Source of the DNA: an uncultured Ilumatobacter sp.
GTDB lineage: Bacteria > Actinomycetota > Acidimicrobiia > Acidimicrobiales > Ilumatobacteraceae
Reading direction: 5' to 3'
Length of the DNA stretch: 64,000 nt
Assembly: GCA_937919625.1 (NCBI GenBank)
Contig: CALFRK010000060.1
Location: 28,643-92,642 of the forward strand
The notes under the pieces: model-generated
Databases searched by the model: none
What the model was told of the DNA's origin: nothing
The model's input: only the letters and a program-made list of their open reading frames with translations
Program-made: the position numbers and the translations under genes
Part shown: positions 36,523-44,819 of the stretch, piece by piece
Layout: every line of letters starts with the position of its first letter
Numbering within the stretch: position 1 is the stretch's first letter

Positions 36523-37104
36523 ATGACTCGTCTGCGTTCTATCAACCGTGCCGAGCTGTCCGGTGATCAGACGGAACTGTGGGACACCATCATCGACAGT
36601 CGCGGCGGCGGAGATCTCGAACTCCTCAACGAGGAGGGCGGCCTCGTCGGGCCGTTCAACGCCTTCGTGCATTCACCCAAGATTGGCAAGCGGCTGACGT
36701 CGCTCGGCGGGTTGCTGCGTTTTCGCACAACGATCGAGCGTCGCCTCAGCGAGGTCGCGATCTGTACGGTCGGCGCACACTGGCACTCCGAGTTCGAGTT
36801 TTGGGCACACGCCCCTATGGCGCTCGAGCATGGCGTGGCTGCGAGTGTGATCGATGCCTTGCGAGAGGGCCGACCACCGGAGTTCGAGCACGACGACGAG
36901 CGGGTCGTGCACGCCGTCACCTCGCAACTGCTGAATAACCGCCGGGTCGCTGCCGCCACCTTCTCAGAAGGCGAGGCGCTGCTGGGCGAGACGGGCATGG
37001 TCGAACTGGCGGCTCTCGTCGGGTATTACTGCTTGATCTCGATGGTTCTCAACCTGTTCGAGGTGCCGCTCGCCCCCGGCGAAACTCCAGCCTGGCCCAA
37101 CTGA
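36523..37104 (+). CDS. Carboxymuconolactone decarboxylase (AhpD-like) family protein
   Basis: A 193-residue helical protein. GPFNAFVHSPKIGKRLTSLGGLLRF and the core LSEVAICTVGAHWHSEFEFWAHAPMALEHGV are typical of the carboxymuconolactone decarboxylase fold. The CxxC pair of peroxidase-type AhpD is absent, so alkyl-hydroperoxidase activity is unlikely and a lyase-like role is more probable (inference). The ATG at 36523 is supported by the TACCGT box. It converges on the selenoprotein candidate. Confidence 0.85.
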   Translation: MTRLRSINRAELSGDQTELWDTIIDSRGGGDLELLNEEGGLVGPFNAFVHSPKIGKRLTSLGGLLRFRTTIERRLSEVAICTVGAHWHSEFEFWAHAPMALEHGVAASVIDALREGRPPEFEHDDERVVHAVTSQLLNNRRVAAATFSEGEALLGETGMVELAALVGYYCLISMVLNLFEVPLAPGETPAWPN

Positions 37105-37111
37105 GTTGAGT

Positions 37112-37142
37112 GTTACTGCGGGTGCCTGGCACCTGCGGTAAC
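37112..37142. repeat. Palindrome with CCTGG pentaloop (copy e)
   Basis: GTTACTGCGGGTG, loop CCTGG, CACCTGCGGTAAC: a 13-bp stem with two G-T pairs, filling the gap between two convergent genes. Nearly the same arm and flank as the copy at 35184. Confidence 0.75.
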
Positions 37143-37143
37143 G

Positions 37144-37776
37144 CTAGACGTTGGGGCGTTGGCCGAACTCGGGGCGTTCAGTGCGGGTTCGCTTGAGCTC
37201 CCAGAAGCCGTCCATCGTCGTGAATGTCTCCATCGCGTCCCACACACGTAGCGACTGTTCGGTGTCGGGGACCTTGGTGATCACCGGCCCGAAGATGCCG
37301 CGTTTGGTGCCGTCGGGGCAGCGGAAAGCGATGATCGGCGTACCGACGTCTTGGCCGACCAGTTCGAGTCCAGCGTTCATGCGGGTGCGGATCTCGGTAT
37401 CCCACGCCTTGTCGTCGGCCGCCTCGGCAAATTCGCGGTCGAGTCCGATGTGTTCGAGCAGATCGGCGAGCGGGGTGTCCCTGTCGCGATCGTGATGCAG
37501 TCTGGTGCCGCACTGCCAGTACCACGCGAACACGGCGGGGTCGCCGAGTTCGGCCCGGATCGACTCCATCACGCGCAGCATCCGGTGCCCGACCATCGTG
37601 CCGTCGTAGTACTCGGATCCGGGTGGGGGCTCGTTCTTGAAGAGCAGACTGATCGGTTGCCAGATCAGATTCAGATCACGTTGTGGTGCTACCTCGTCGA
37701 CGACCCAACGGGCCGTCACCCAACACCATGGTCAAATGGGGTCGACCCAGAACTCCACGTCAGTCGCCACCCTCAC
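37144..37776 (-). CDS. Probable selenoprotein: mycothiol-dependent nitroreductase/DsbA-like family with UPWC active site
   Basis: Read through one TGA (37734-37732), the frame gives about 210 residues: DVEFWVDPI-U-PWCWVTARW, then GLDREFAEAA, GLELVGQDVGTPI, FFGPV-like IFGPVITKVPDTEQ and FWELKRTRTERPEF. This is the Rv2466c-type DsbA-superfamily fold (thioredoxin domain with helical insert), whose members carry CPWC and reduce substrates with mycothiol. The TGA stands exactly at the first active-site cysteine, and everything after it is intact. An 8-bp hairpin with loop GUU follows 22 bases later. The start is uncertain: GTG at 37776 gives the family N-terminus, GTG at 37797 is an alternative. 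A random nonsense mutation is the rival reading. Confidence 0.85.
37699..37717 (-). promoter_or_regulatory. SECIS-like hairpin after the in-frame TGA
   Basis: On the minus strand GACGGCCC (37717-37710), loop GTT (37709-37707), GGGTCGTC (37706-37699): 8 base pairs with one G-U. The loop starts 22 bases after the TGA and opens with G then U, as expected for SelB-binding bacterial SECIS elements (loop about 16-37 bases from the UGA, with G among its first two bases). Confidence 0.65.
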
Positions 37777-37813
37777 AGTTTGACATGTTGCGGGCACATT
37801 CGCTCTTCTCAGG

Positions 37814-37819
37814 AACCTA
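37814..37819 (-). promoter_or_regulatory. Possible -10 box (TAGGTT) of the selenoprotein gene
   Basis: TANNNT hexamer on the minus strand in the gap between the divergent selenoprotein and rimO genes; transcription would begin shortly before the candidate GTG starts. Confidence 0.3.
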
Positions 37820-37833
37820 GCGAGTACCGCAGA

Positions 37834-37839
37834 TAGCCT
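37834..37839 (+). promoter_or_regulatory. TAGCCT -10 box of rimO, probable leaderless promoter
   Basis: TANNNT hexamer ending 9 bases before the ATG at 37849. Confidence 0.45.
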
Positions 37840-37848
37840 GAATCGGTC

Positions 37849-39156
37849 ATGTCGCAGCGCTTCTATATCGAAACTCTCGGCTGCCCGAAGAACCAGGTCG
37901 ATTCCGACAAGCTGATCGGCACCTTGCTGGCCGACGGGATGCGACCGACCCAAGACATCGGTGCAGCCGACCTTGTGGTCGTGAATACCTGCGCCTTCAT
38001 CGACGAAGCCCGCAAAGAGTCGATCGACACGATCTTGGCGATCGACCAGCAACGGGCGCACGAGTCACGCCTGGTCGTCACTGGCTGCATGGCCGAGCGC
38101 TACGGCGACGAGCTCGCCGAGGCACTGCCCGAGGTCGACCTGGTCGCCGGTTTCGGTGTTCCGGTACAACAGGTTCTGGCACCGACAACGGGCGGCAAGA
38201 AGCTGATCCCGGTCACGTCGGCGCCGCTTCCCGAACTCGATCTGCTCAACCTGCCGCGGCCGAAGTCGACGTCACCGTGGGCGTACGTCAAGATTGCCGA
38301 GGGCTGCGACCGCTCGTGTGGGTTCTGCGCGATCCCCAGCTTTCGTGGCCCGCAGCGCAGTCGCGACGTCAGCCAGATCCTGACAGAGGTCGACCAGCTC
38401 GAAGCACGTGAGATCGTGTTGGTTGCCCAAGACCTGGCGTCGTACGGCAAGGATCGCCCCGCCGAGCTGGGTGCCGGTTCGATCGTGCCGCTCGTTCAGG
38501 CGGTTGCCGAACGCGCCGACTGGGTGCGGCTGCTGTACCTCTATCCGAGTGATCTCTCTGACGAGCTGATCGACGCCATTTGTGCCACTGGGTTGCCCTA
38601 CTTCGACCTGTCGCTGCAGCACGTCAGCAAGCCCTTGCTGCGGCGGATGCGCCGCTGGGGAGACGGCGATCGATTCCTCAACCGGATCCACGACATTCGT
38701 GGGCGAGAGCCAGGTGCTGCGTTTCGTTCGAATTTCATCGTCGGTTATCCAGGCGAGACGGAGGCCGATCACGATCTGCTCTTGCAGTTCGTCGACGACG
38801 CCCAGCTCGACTGGTGTGGGTTCTTCGCCTACTCCGCCGAGGAGGGCACACACGCTTACACGCTCGATGGTGCGGTCGACAAGGCCCTGATGCATGAGCG
38901 GTTGGCCGAGCTGCGACAGCTGCAAGACAACATCACTGCCAGCCGCGGTGACGACATGATCGGTCGTACGGTCACGGTGCTCGTCGACCAGCCAGGTATC
39001 GCCCGCAGCGTGCGCGAGGCGCCCGAGATCGATGGTGTGGTCCATGTCGGGCATGATCTTCCTGTGGGACAGTTCGCCGAGGTCGAGATCATCGATGCAT
39101 TTGGGCCTGACCTGGTCGCCGTCGGCGGTTCGATCGACGACGGAGACGAAGACTGA
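37849..39156 (+). CDS. rimO: Ribosomal protein S12 methylthiotransferase RimO
   Basis: A 435-residue radical-SAM enzyme that methylthiolates Asp89 of ribosomal protein S12. The N-terminal domain has ETLGCPKNQVDSD, NTCAFIDEARKES and VTGCMAERYGDEL with the three cysteines of the auxiliary cluster. The radical-SAM motif is KIAEGCDRSCGFCAIPSFRG (CxxxCxxC), and a TRAM-like domain closes the protein. The GCPKNxVDxD signature distinguishes RimO from MiaB. Its stop overlaps the pgsA start by one base. Confidence 0.96.
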   Translation: MSQRFYIETLGCPKNQVDSDKLIGTLLADGMRPTQDIGAADLVVVNTCAFIDEARKESIDTILAIDQQRAHESRLVVTGCMAERYGDELAEALPEVDLVAGFGVPVQQVLAPTTGGKKLIPVTSAPLPELDLLNLPRPKSTSPWAYVKIAEGCDRSCGFCAIPSFRGPQRSRDVSQILTEVDQLEAREIVLVAQDLASYGKDRPAELGAGSIVPLVQAVAERADWVRLLYLYPSDLSDELIDAICATGLPYFDLSLQHVSKPLLRRMRRWGDGDRFLNRIHDIRGREPGAAFRSNFIVGYPGETEADHDLLLQFVDDAQLDWCGFFAYSAEEGTHAYTLDGAVDKALMHERLAELRQLQDNITASRGDDMIGRTVTVLVDQPGIARSVREAPEIDGVVHVGHDLPVGQFAEVEIIDAFGPDLVAVGGSIDDGDED

Positions 39157-39734
39157 TGCCGGTCGACCCCAACGCTGTCGCCACCTGGGCCAACGCGATC
39201 ACTGCCGGGCGGCTGTTGTTGTCGCCCCTCATGTTCCTCGTCATCCCCGACCACAACCGAGGCTCGTGGCTGGCGTTCTTGTTGTGGTTCGTATTGTGCG
39301 TCAGCGACGGTATCGATGGGTATCTCGCTCGCCGTCACGGAACAACGGCCTCCGGCGCTTTTCTCGATCCGCTCGCCGACAAGGTGTTGGTGCTCGGTGC
39401 CATGTTCACGCTGGTCGCCCGCGACGTGTTCTGGCTGCTGCCAGTGGCGTTGATCGCCGGTCGCGAGTTCGTCATCAGCGTGTTTCGCACCTTTGTCGCC
39501 TCGAAGGGCGTCAGCATCCCGGCCAGCCAGATGGCCAAGTGGAAGACCGTGTTTCAACAGCTGGCGGTCGGATTCGCCCTGTGGCCATGGTTTGCGGTCG
39601 ACGCCAAGTGGTTTTGGGTGACCCTGCTCTGGATCGCCGTCGGCCTCTCGATGATCAGTGCTGCGCAATATCTGTGGTACTCGCGCGTGACCGGAAAAGC
39701 GCTCGCCGGCTCGGCGACCGGCACGGCGGCGTAG
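39156..39734 (+). CDS. pgsA: CDP-diacylglycerol-glycerol-3-phosphate 3-phosphatidyltransferase
   Basis: A 192-residue membrane enzyme of phosphatidylglycerol synthesis. The CDP-alcohol phosphotransferase signature D-x2-DG-x2-AR-x8-G-x3-D-x3-D is complete in SDGIDGYLARRHGTTASG followed by AFLDPLAD. NAITAGRLLLSPLMFLVI is the usual first helix of PgsA. The rimO-pgsA-cinA order is common in actinobacteria. Confidence 0.92.
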   Translation: MPVDPNAVATWANAITAGRLLLSPLMFLVIPDHNRGSWLAFLLWFVLCVSDGIDGYLARRHGTTASGAFLDPLADKVLVLGAMFTLVARDVFWLLPVALIAGREFVISVFRTFVASKGVSIPASQMAKWKTVFQQLAVGFALWPWFAVDAKWFWVTLLWIAVGLSMISAAQYLWYSRVTGKALAGSATGTAA

Positions 39735-39737
39735 CCG

Positions 39738-40979
39738 GTGCGCTGCGACGTTCTCGCTGTCGGTACCGAACTGCTGCTCGGACAGATCATCGACAGCAAC
39801 TCCGCGTGGATCGGCGAACAGCTGGCGGCCCACGGCATCGACTCATTGGTGCAGGTCAAGGTCGGCGACAACGTCGGCCGGATTGCCAAGATGCTGCGGC
39901 GCATGCTCGACGACTCCGACGCAGTCATCATGTGTGGTGGTCTGGGTCCAACCCACGACGACCTGACGCGCGAGGCCATCGCTGCGGTGCTGGGTGTCGA
40001 TCTGGTGCTCGACGATGTAGTCGCCGACGTGATCCGCGATCTGTTCGCCAGCCGCGGGCGGCGGATGCCCGACAACAACCTGCGTCAGGCGATGGTGCCG
40101 GTCGGTGCCGCCGTGATCCCACAGACCAGGGGCACAGCACCAGGACTGATCTGCCCGATCACGATCGATGGTGTCGACAAGGTCGTGTTCGCGGTGCCCG
40201 GCGTGCCGCACGAAATGTTCGATATGTTCGAGCGCGGAATCCTTCCCGAGCTGAAGAACCGTGCCGGCGACCCGTCGGTAATCGCCAGCCGCACCTTGCT
40301 GACTTGGGGCGAGAGCGAGAGCGGGCTCAACGAGCGACTCGACGAGGTGATTGCCGAGCTCGAACAAGCCGGCAACCCAACGCTTGCCTTTCTGGCCAGT
40401 GGGTGGAACGGTCTCAAGGTGCGGCTCACGGCGAAGGCGGCGAGCCTCGACGACTGTAACGCCGTGCTCGATCCGTGGGATGCCCGCCTTCGAGCCGAGC
40501 TCGGCGAGCTGGTGTTCGGCGCTGACGACGAGTCGATCGAATCGGTGGTGCTCGACCTGTTGCGGTCGAAGGGCTGGTCGCTGGGGCTGGCCGAGTCGGT
40601 GACCGGGGGCCTGGTCGGTGCCCGCATCACCGGCATATCCGGGGCGAGCTCGGTATTCCGCGGATCGATCGTGTCGTACGCCACCGAGGTCAAGCGGTCG
40701 GTGCTCGGCGTCAGCGAGGGGCCGGTCGTCAGTGAGTCCGCTGCATTGGAGATGGCGCACGGTGCATGCCGCGTGCTCGGTGCCGATGTCGGGTTGGCGC
40801 TCACCGGTGTCGCCGGACCAGAACTCCAGGACGGCATGCCGGCCGGAACACTGTGGATTGGGCTGGTTTGGCCAGAGGGCGAGCTGACCCACATGTTGCG
40901 CCTGCCAGGCCAACGCCAACAGATGCGCCAGTACTCGGTGATCTCCTCGCTCGATCTGTTGCGGCGCACGATCGGGTAA
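39738..40979 (+). CDS. cinA: CinA-family protein (MoCF-like domain plus nicotinamide-nucleotide amidase domain)
   Basis: A 413-residue two-domain protein. The N-terminal COG1058 domain has VGTELLLGQIIDSNSAWIG and MCGGLGPTHDDLTREAIA. The C-terminal amidase domain has LGLAESVTGGLVGARIT, SIVSYATEVK and LALTGVAGPE, including the serine nucleophile region of NMN amidases. Likely recycles pyridine nucleotides. The GTG start lies 3 bases after the pgsA stop. Confidence 0.94.
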   Translation: MRCDVLAVGTELLLGQIIDSNSAWIGEQLAAHGIDSLVQVKVGDNVGRIAKMLRRMLDDSDAVIMCGGLGPTHDDLTREAIAAVLGVDLVLDDVVADVIRDLFASRGRRMPDNNLRQAMVPVGAAVIPQTRGTAPGLICPITIDGVDKVVFAVPGVPHEMFDMFERGILPELKNRAGDPSVIASRTLLTWGESESGLNERLDEVIAELEQAGNPTLAFLASGWNGLKVRLTAKAASLDDCNAVLDPWDARLRAELGELVFGADDESIESVVLDLLRSKGWSLGLAESVTGGLVGARITGISGASSVFRGSIVSYATEVKRSVLGVSEGPVVSESAALEMAHGACRVLGADVGLALTGVAGPELQDGMPAGTLWIGLVWPEGELTHMLRLPGQRQQMRQYSVISSLDLLRRTIG

Positions 40980-41017
40980 CGCCAGGCGGGTGCGGGTTCG
41001 CCGACCACTCCGGCTAC

Positions 41018-41023
41018 TACTGT
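41018..41023 (+). promoter_or_regulatory. TACTGT -10 box, probable leaderless promoter
   Basis: TANNNT hexamer ending 7 bases before the GTG at 41031. It argues for that start rather than the GTG at 41022. Confidence 0.4.
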
Positions 41024-41030
41024 GTCCGAC

Positions 41031-43142
41031 GTGAGCGACCCCTTTGGCCCTGACGGCCCAACGCCGCCGCTGCCCCCACCCGTGGCGCCGCAATCGTCGG
41101 GTCGCCCGGAGTTTCTGCAGCCGAAATATCTGATCGGGCTCGGGGTTGCTGCCGCGCTGATGCTGGTCGCCGGCATCGCCGCGATCACCACGGGAGGCGG
41201 CGACGAATCGGTTGCGACCAGGCAGGTGTCGACCACCTCGTCGGCTGCCCCGACCACGACCCGGGTGCTCACGACGACTCCGCCACCGCTGCCGGCAACC
41301 ACCACGACAAGCACGACGACATCGACGACCTCGTCAACCAGCACGACGACGACATCGAGCTTGCCTCCGGTTCCTGCGGTCGCCAATGCCGGCGACGATC
41401 TTGCCGTCGATGCCGATGCAACCGTCACGCTGACGGCGCTCGATCTCAGCGACCAACACCAGTCGATCGTATGGCGCCAAGTGGCGGGCCCCGATGTCAC
41501 CGATGGCCGAGACAGGCTGATCGGGGCAGAGGTGACCTTTGTGGCGCCGTCGCGGCCGACGACCCTGCGCTTCACGGTCACAGTGACGGGCCGTGGTGGC
41601 GACGCCGTCAACGACGACGTACGCGTCGACGTCTACGAGCAGGCTGATCGAGCTCTCTTCGTCGACGGCGTCGATGGATCCAACGGCGGCGATGGATCGC
41701 GCGCTCAGCCGTACCGCGATCTCAGTACGGCGATCTCAGCGGCAGAGGCCCGCGGCGACGGCACCGACATCTACATCCGCACTGTCGAATCTGCATATGC
41801 CGTCGATGCCGAGATCAGGAATGGGTCGAGCATGTACGGCGGATATGACGCTGATTGGGTGAAATCGGACCAGAACAAAGCTCTGATCGGCGGTTCGTTG
41901 CTGTTCGCCGGATCAGACCCGATCGTCGTGTCGTCGATCGATCTACGCGGTTTCAACGATGTCGACGGGTCGGTGCTGGGCGTCATCGGTGCAGCGTCGG
42001 TGCGGATCGAGGGCTCGGTCGTGCGAGCCGGCAACACCGCGACCGGAGGCAGCATCGCGGTTCTGATCGAAGAGACGGCTTCGGCACAGATCATCAACAG
42101 CGAGATCTATGCCGGCCGAGGTGGAAGCGGCGCGCGAGCCCTTGGTTTGGAGAGCCCCGAACCGCCATTGATCGCAGGTTCCGCAGGGAACAACGCAAGT
42201 GGCTCGTCGGGTGGCACGCCACTTGCGGGGAAACCGGTCACGCGGGGCGGCGACGGCGGTCTCGGGCTGGTCGCCGGCGACCGGGGCGGCGGAGGAGCCT
42301 TGGGTGGATTACCGCGAGAGAACGGTGCGCCCGGTGCAGGTGGTGCAGGTGGTGCTCCGGGCCGGGGTGGGGCGGGCGGTGTCGGCCTTGGTCCTGACGG
42401 TTTGGTAGGAGCTGCCGGTATGCCGGGCGCCTCCGGCGGCGATGGGCAGCCGGGCGGCGGGGGAGGAGGTGGAGGAGGTCTGATCCTTCACGATGGTGGA
42501 GGAGCAGGCGGTGGCGGCGGTGCAGGACAGGGTGGCCCGGGTGGTCTCGGTGGCATTGGCGGCTACCCATCGATCGCGCTCTACGTGAGGGACGTCGCAA
42601 CGTTCCAGTTGCAGAACTCAGTCGTGGTCGGAGGTGTTGGTGGCGGCGGTGGTGACGGTGGCACGCCGCTCAATGGGTCTTTCGGTGGCGATGGCGGATT
42701 GGGCGCGCCCGGCGTGACATCGTTTCTCGACACCGCCGGCTCGGGCAGCAATGGTGGCGGTGGCGGTTCGGGCGGTCAAGGCGGCTGGGGAGGTGGCGGT
42801 TCGGGCGGTCCGTCGATCGGGTTGCTGACTATTGATGTCGGGACAGTGCTCGTCTCCGACTCGGAGATTCGTGGCGGGCAGGGTGGTTCCGGTGGTGCCG
42901 GAGGCCAACCATCGGCCGGAGGTGATCCGGGAACAGAGGGCGGTGCAGGTGGCGCGGGTCTCGGTGCGAGCCGAAGCGGAATGGCGACTCAATCATCCGG
43001 AGGTGATTCGGTCGGCTGGCGTGATGACAGCGATGCCCAACGCGAAATCGTTGGTTCGACGATGACGGGAGGACTACCCGGAGATCCAGGTGGCGTCGGT
43101 GGACGCACCGGTGTCGCGATCGACACCAGCTTCTCAGACTGA
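41031..43142 (+). CDS. Surface protein: membrane anchor, Thr/Ser linker, PKD-like domain, beta-helix with glycine-rich loops
   Basis: About 703 residues, not recognised as a named family. In order: a Pro-rich cytoplasmic tail, one membrane segment (GLGVAAALMLVAGIAAITT), a Thr/Ser-rich stalk (41285-41360), a PKD/Ig-like domain (ANAGDDLAVDADATVTLTA), a DUF1565-like start (FVDGVDGSNGGDGSRAQPYRDL), and a right-handed beta-helix. The helix strands are interrupted by long Gly-Ala-Asp runs resembling PE_PGRS or collagen-like stretches. It is probably displayed on the surface as an adhesin or matrix protein. Plus-strand G richness is high. Overlaps the convergent kinase gene by 9 bases. An in-frame GTG at 41022 is an alternative start. 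Confidence 0.8.
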   Translation: MSDPFGPDGPTPPLPPPVAPQSSGRPEFLQPKYLIGLGVAAALMLVAGIAAITTGGGDESVATRQVSTTSSAAPTTTRVLTTTPPPLPATTTTSTTTSTTSSTSTTTTSSLPPVPAVANAGDDLAVDADATVTLTALDLSDQHQSIVWRQVAGPDVTDGRDRLIGAEVTFVAPSRPTTLRFTVTVTGRGGDAVNDDVRVDVYEQADRALFVDGVDGSNGGDGSRAQPYRDLSTAISAAEARGDGTDIYIRTVESAYAVDAEIRNGSSMYGGYDADWVKSDQNKALIGGSLLFAGSDPIVVSSIDLRGFNDVDGSVLGVIGAASVRIEGSVVRAGNTATGGSIAVLIEETASAQIINSEIYAGRGGSGARALGLESPEPPLIAGSAGNNASGSSGGTPLAGKPVTRGGDGGLGLVAGDRGGGGALGGLPRENGAPGAGGAGGAPGRGGAGGVGLGPDGLVGAAGMPGASGGDGQPGGGGGGGGGLILHDGGGAGGGGGAGQGGPGGLGGIGGYPSIALYVRDVATFQLQNSVVVGGVGGGGGDGGTPLNGSFGGDGGLGAPGVTSFLDTAGSGSNGGGGGSGGQGGWGGGGSGGPSIGLLTIDVGTVLVSDSEIRGGQGGSGGAGGQPSAGGDPGTEGGAGGAGLGASRSGMATQSSGGDSVGWRDDSDAQREIVGSTMTGGLPGDPGGVGGRTGVAIDTSFSD

Positions 43143-44690
43143 ATTGACCCGGTCCCGGCGAACCGCGTCGGGACGGGGGTCGACGAACGGCGGTGATTCG
43201 CGGACGATTCGTCGCAGCAGTTCGGCTGCCTCTGGCGCACTGCGTGGCCGAGGCCAGGGTCCGTCGAGATCGAGTTCGACGATGTGTTGGATCGACAAGA
43301 CGTTGGCGTCGGGGCGGTGATCGGTGTCGAGGATCGCCAGGTCGATCGACTCGTTGATGAGCCGGGCCGGATCGTCGAGCAGCTGCACCTCAAAACCGAG
43401 GTCGAAGAGCTCGGTGACGAGCAGGTCGCGGGACTGGTGGTTGGTGACGCCCAACAGGCATCTCGAGGCGACCTTGGCGATGCCCGCCAACGGCAAGAGC
43501 ACGCTCGCCGTGGTGCCACCACCAGGAGCGCTCTCGAGCTTGATCGTGCCGCCGGCGCGGGCAGCGATCCGCCAGGCCGTGGGTAAGCCGAGCCCGCTGT
43601 GCGCACCTTGTTTGGTGGTGAAACCAGGGATGAACAGGTTGCCGGCGTCATCCGTTGGCAGTCCGACACCGGAATCGGTGACACTGATCGCGGCGTAGCG
43701 TCGCTCGCCGTCATCTCCAGGCTGCTGGGCGCTGATCGACCGAACGCCGACCTCGATCAAGCCGGTGTGCTCGATTGCGTCCGCCGCGTTCGTGACGAGA
43801 TTCATCACGACCTGCATCAGTCCCGTGCGGTCGAAGCGGACCTCGACTGGTTCGTCCGGAACGTTGATGCGGATCCGTACGCCGTTGCTCACGAGATGGC
43901 TGAGAAGTGGCTCGATGCGAGGGAGGGCGGTCGTCAGGTTGAGGGTTTCGGTGTGAGACAGCGTTGGTCGACCGGCGGTGACGAGATCGCCAAGCATCTC
44001 GACGCCGCGCTCGACGGCGTTCAGAATCACGTCGGCCTTACCTCGCAGAACCGAATCGGGATGGTCGGCCATCTCGGCGGCGCACCCTCGAACAACGGTG
44101 AGGACGTTGCGCATCTCGTGTGCGAGCGTGATGTTGGTACGGCCGAGCACTTCGAGGCGCTGGCTCTGCTCGAGTTGGTCCTGCATTGCCTCGCGTTCGA
44201 CGTCTGCTCGATTTTCCCTGTCGCGTTGCGATCGCATGACCGCCTCATGGCTGCGCGCCCGGGCCTGGGCGATCATGAAGACCATGACGAGCATCAGGGT
44301 GAGGATTGGCAACTCGACGAGTTCGGCGCGCGGCAGGTCGCGATAATGCACCGCCCACAGCACCAGTCCGACGGCAGCGAGGACCCATCCGATGGCTCGC
44401 AGGGCGAACTGCCGAAGCGGGAACATGAGTGCGGCGATGACCAGCAGGACGAAGATCAGGTGGAACCAGAGTATGACCTCGCCGGTGACGACAGCGGCGA
44501 TTGCCGCCGTGATCAGCCCGCCGTCGACGGCGAGCGTGAGTGGTGTGAAGCGCGTCGGGCCGGTTGTCTCGATCGGCCACGCCGGCCACGACTGCAAGTC
44601 GACGTGGCCCGCGTCGCGGTGCGACGTCACTCGGATCGACCGTTCCGCGCCATAGGACACCGGTCTCTGCTTTTGTCGTCCACAATGCAT
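43134..44690 (-). CDS. Membrane sensor histidine kinase with C-terminal receiver-like domain
   Basis: A 518-residue kinase. Four or so hydrophobic segments (about residues 50-145) have no large outer domain, so the signal is sensed in or near the membrane. A coiled linker leads to the H-box LAHEMRNVLTVVRG, N-box VMNLVTNAADAI, G1 DSGVGLP and G2 GLGLPTAWRIAARAGGTI. After the ATPase domain there are about 100 residues (RCLLGVTNHQSRDLLVTEL, then AILDTDHRP) that look like a degenerate receiver. Divergent from the response regulator gene, with 136 bases between starts. GGAG precedes the ATG by 5 bases. Confidence 0.9.
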   Translation of the reverse strand: MHCGRQKQRPVSYGAERSIRVTSHRDAGHVDLQSWPAWPIETTGPTRFTPLTLAVDGGLITAAIAAVVTGEVILWFHLIFVLLVIAALMFPLRQFALRAIGWVLAAVGLVLWAVHYRDLPRAELVELPILTLMLVMVFMIAQARARSHEAVMRSQRDRENRADVEREAMQDQLEQSQRLEVLGRTNITLAHEMRNVLTVVRGCAAEMADHPDSVLRGKADVILNAVERGVEMLGDLVTAGRPTLSHTETLNLTTALPRIEPLLSHLVSNGVRIRINVPDEPVEVRFDRTGLMQVVMNLVTNAADAIEHTGLIEVGVRSISAQQPGDDGERRYAAISVTDSGVGLPTDDAGNLFIPGFTTKQGAHSGLGLPTAWRIAARAGGTIKLESAPGGGTTASVLLPLAGIAKVASRCLLGVTNHQSRDLLVTELFDLGFEVQLLDDPARLINESIDLAILDTDHRPDANVLSIQHIVELDLDGPWPRPRSAPEAAELLRRIVRESPPFVDPRPDAVRRDRVNSV

Positions 44691-44703
44691 GTCAACTCCG
44701 CCA

Positions 44704-44717
44704 GGTCAAGATTGACC
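44704..44717. promoter_or_regulatory. Palindrome GGTCAAGATTGACC between kinase and regulator genes
   Basis: Six-base arms GGTCAA/TTGACC around GA, 14 bases before the kinase start, in the divergent promoter region. It may be an autoregulatory site for the adjacent regulator; the TTGA core recurs in the repeats at 45617. Confidence 0.4.
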
Positions 44718-44813
44718 AAAACACCACACTACTTCACCGAGGCCGTAGAATGCAACGCTGGTCTGCTGTGGACCGGGCTGCCCCTGGTCGCACATACGTC
44801 GAACCGACCTCGG

Positions 44814-44819
44814 TAATGT
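44814..44819 (+). promoter_or_regulatory. TAATGT -10 box of the response regulator gene
   Basis: TANNNT hexamer ending 7 bases before the ATG at 44827; probable leaderless promoter. Confidence 0.5.

Noticed and set aside
37144..37719. Reading the nitroreductase homologue as a complete 191-residue protein starting at GTG 37719
   Set aside because: This start would remove strand beta-1 and the whole UPWC/CPWC active site, and no ribosome site or promoter box precedes it.
37732..38061. A 109-codon minus-strand frame ending at the TGA of the selenoprotein candidate
   Set aside because: Its upstream two thirds are antisense to rimO. Only the last 15-22 codons, which form the N-terminus of the selenoprotein, are meaningful.
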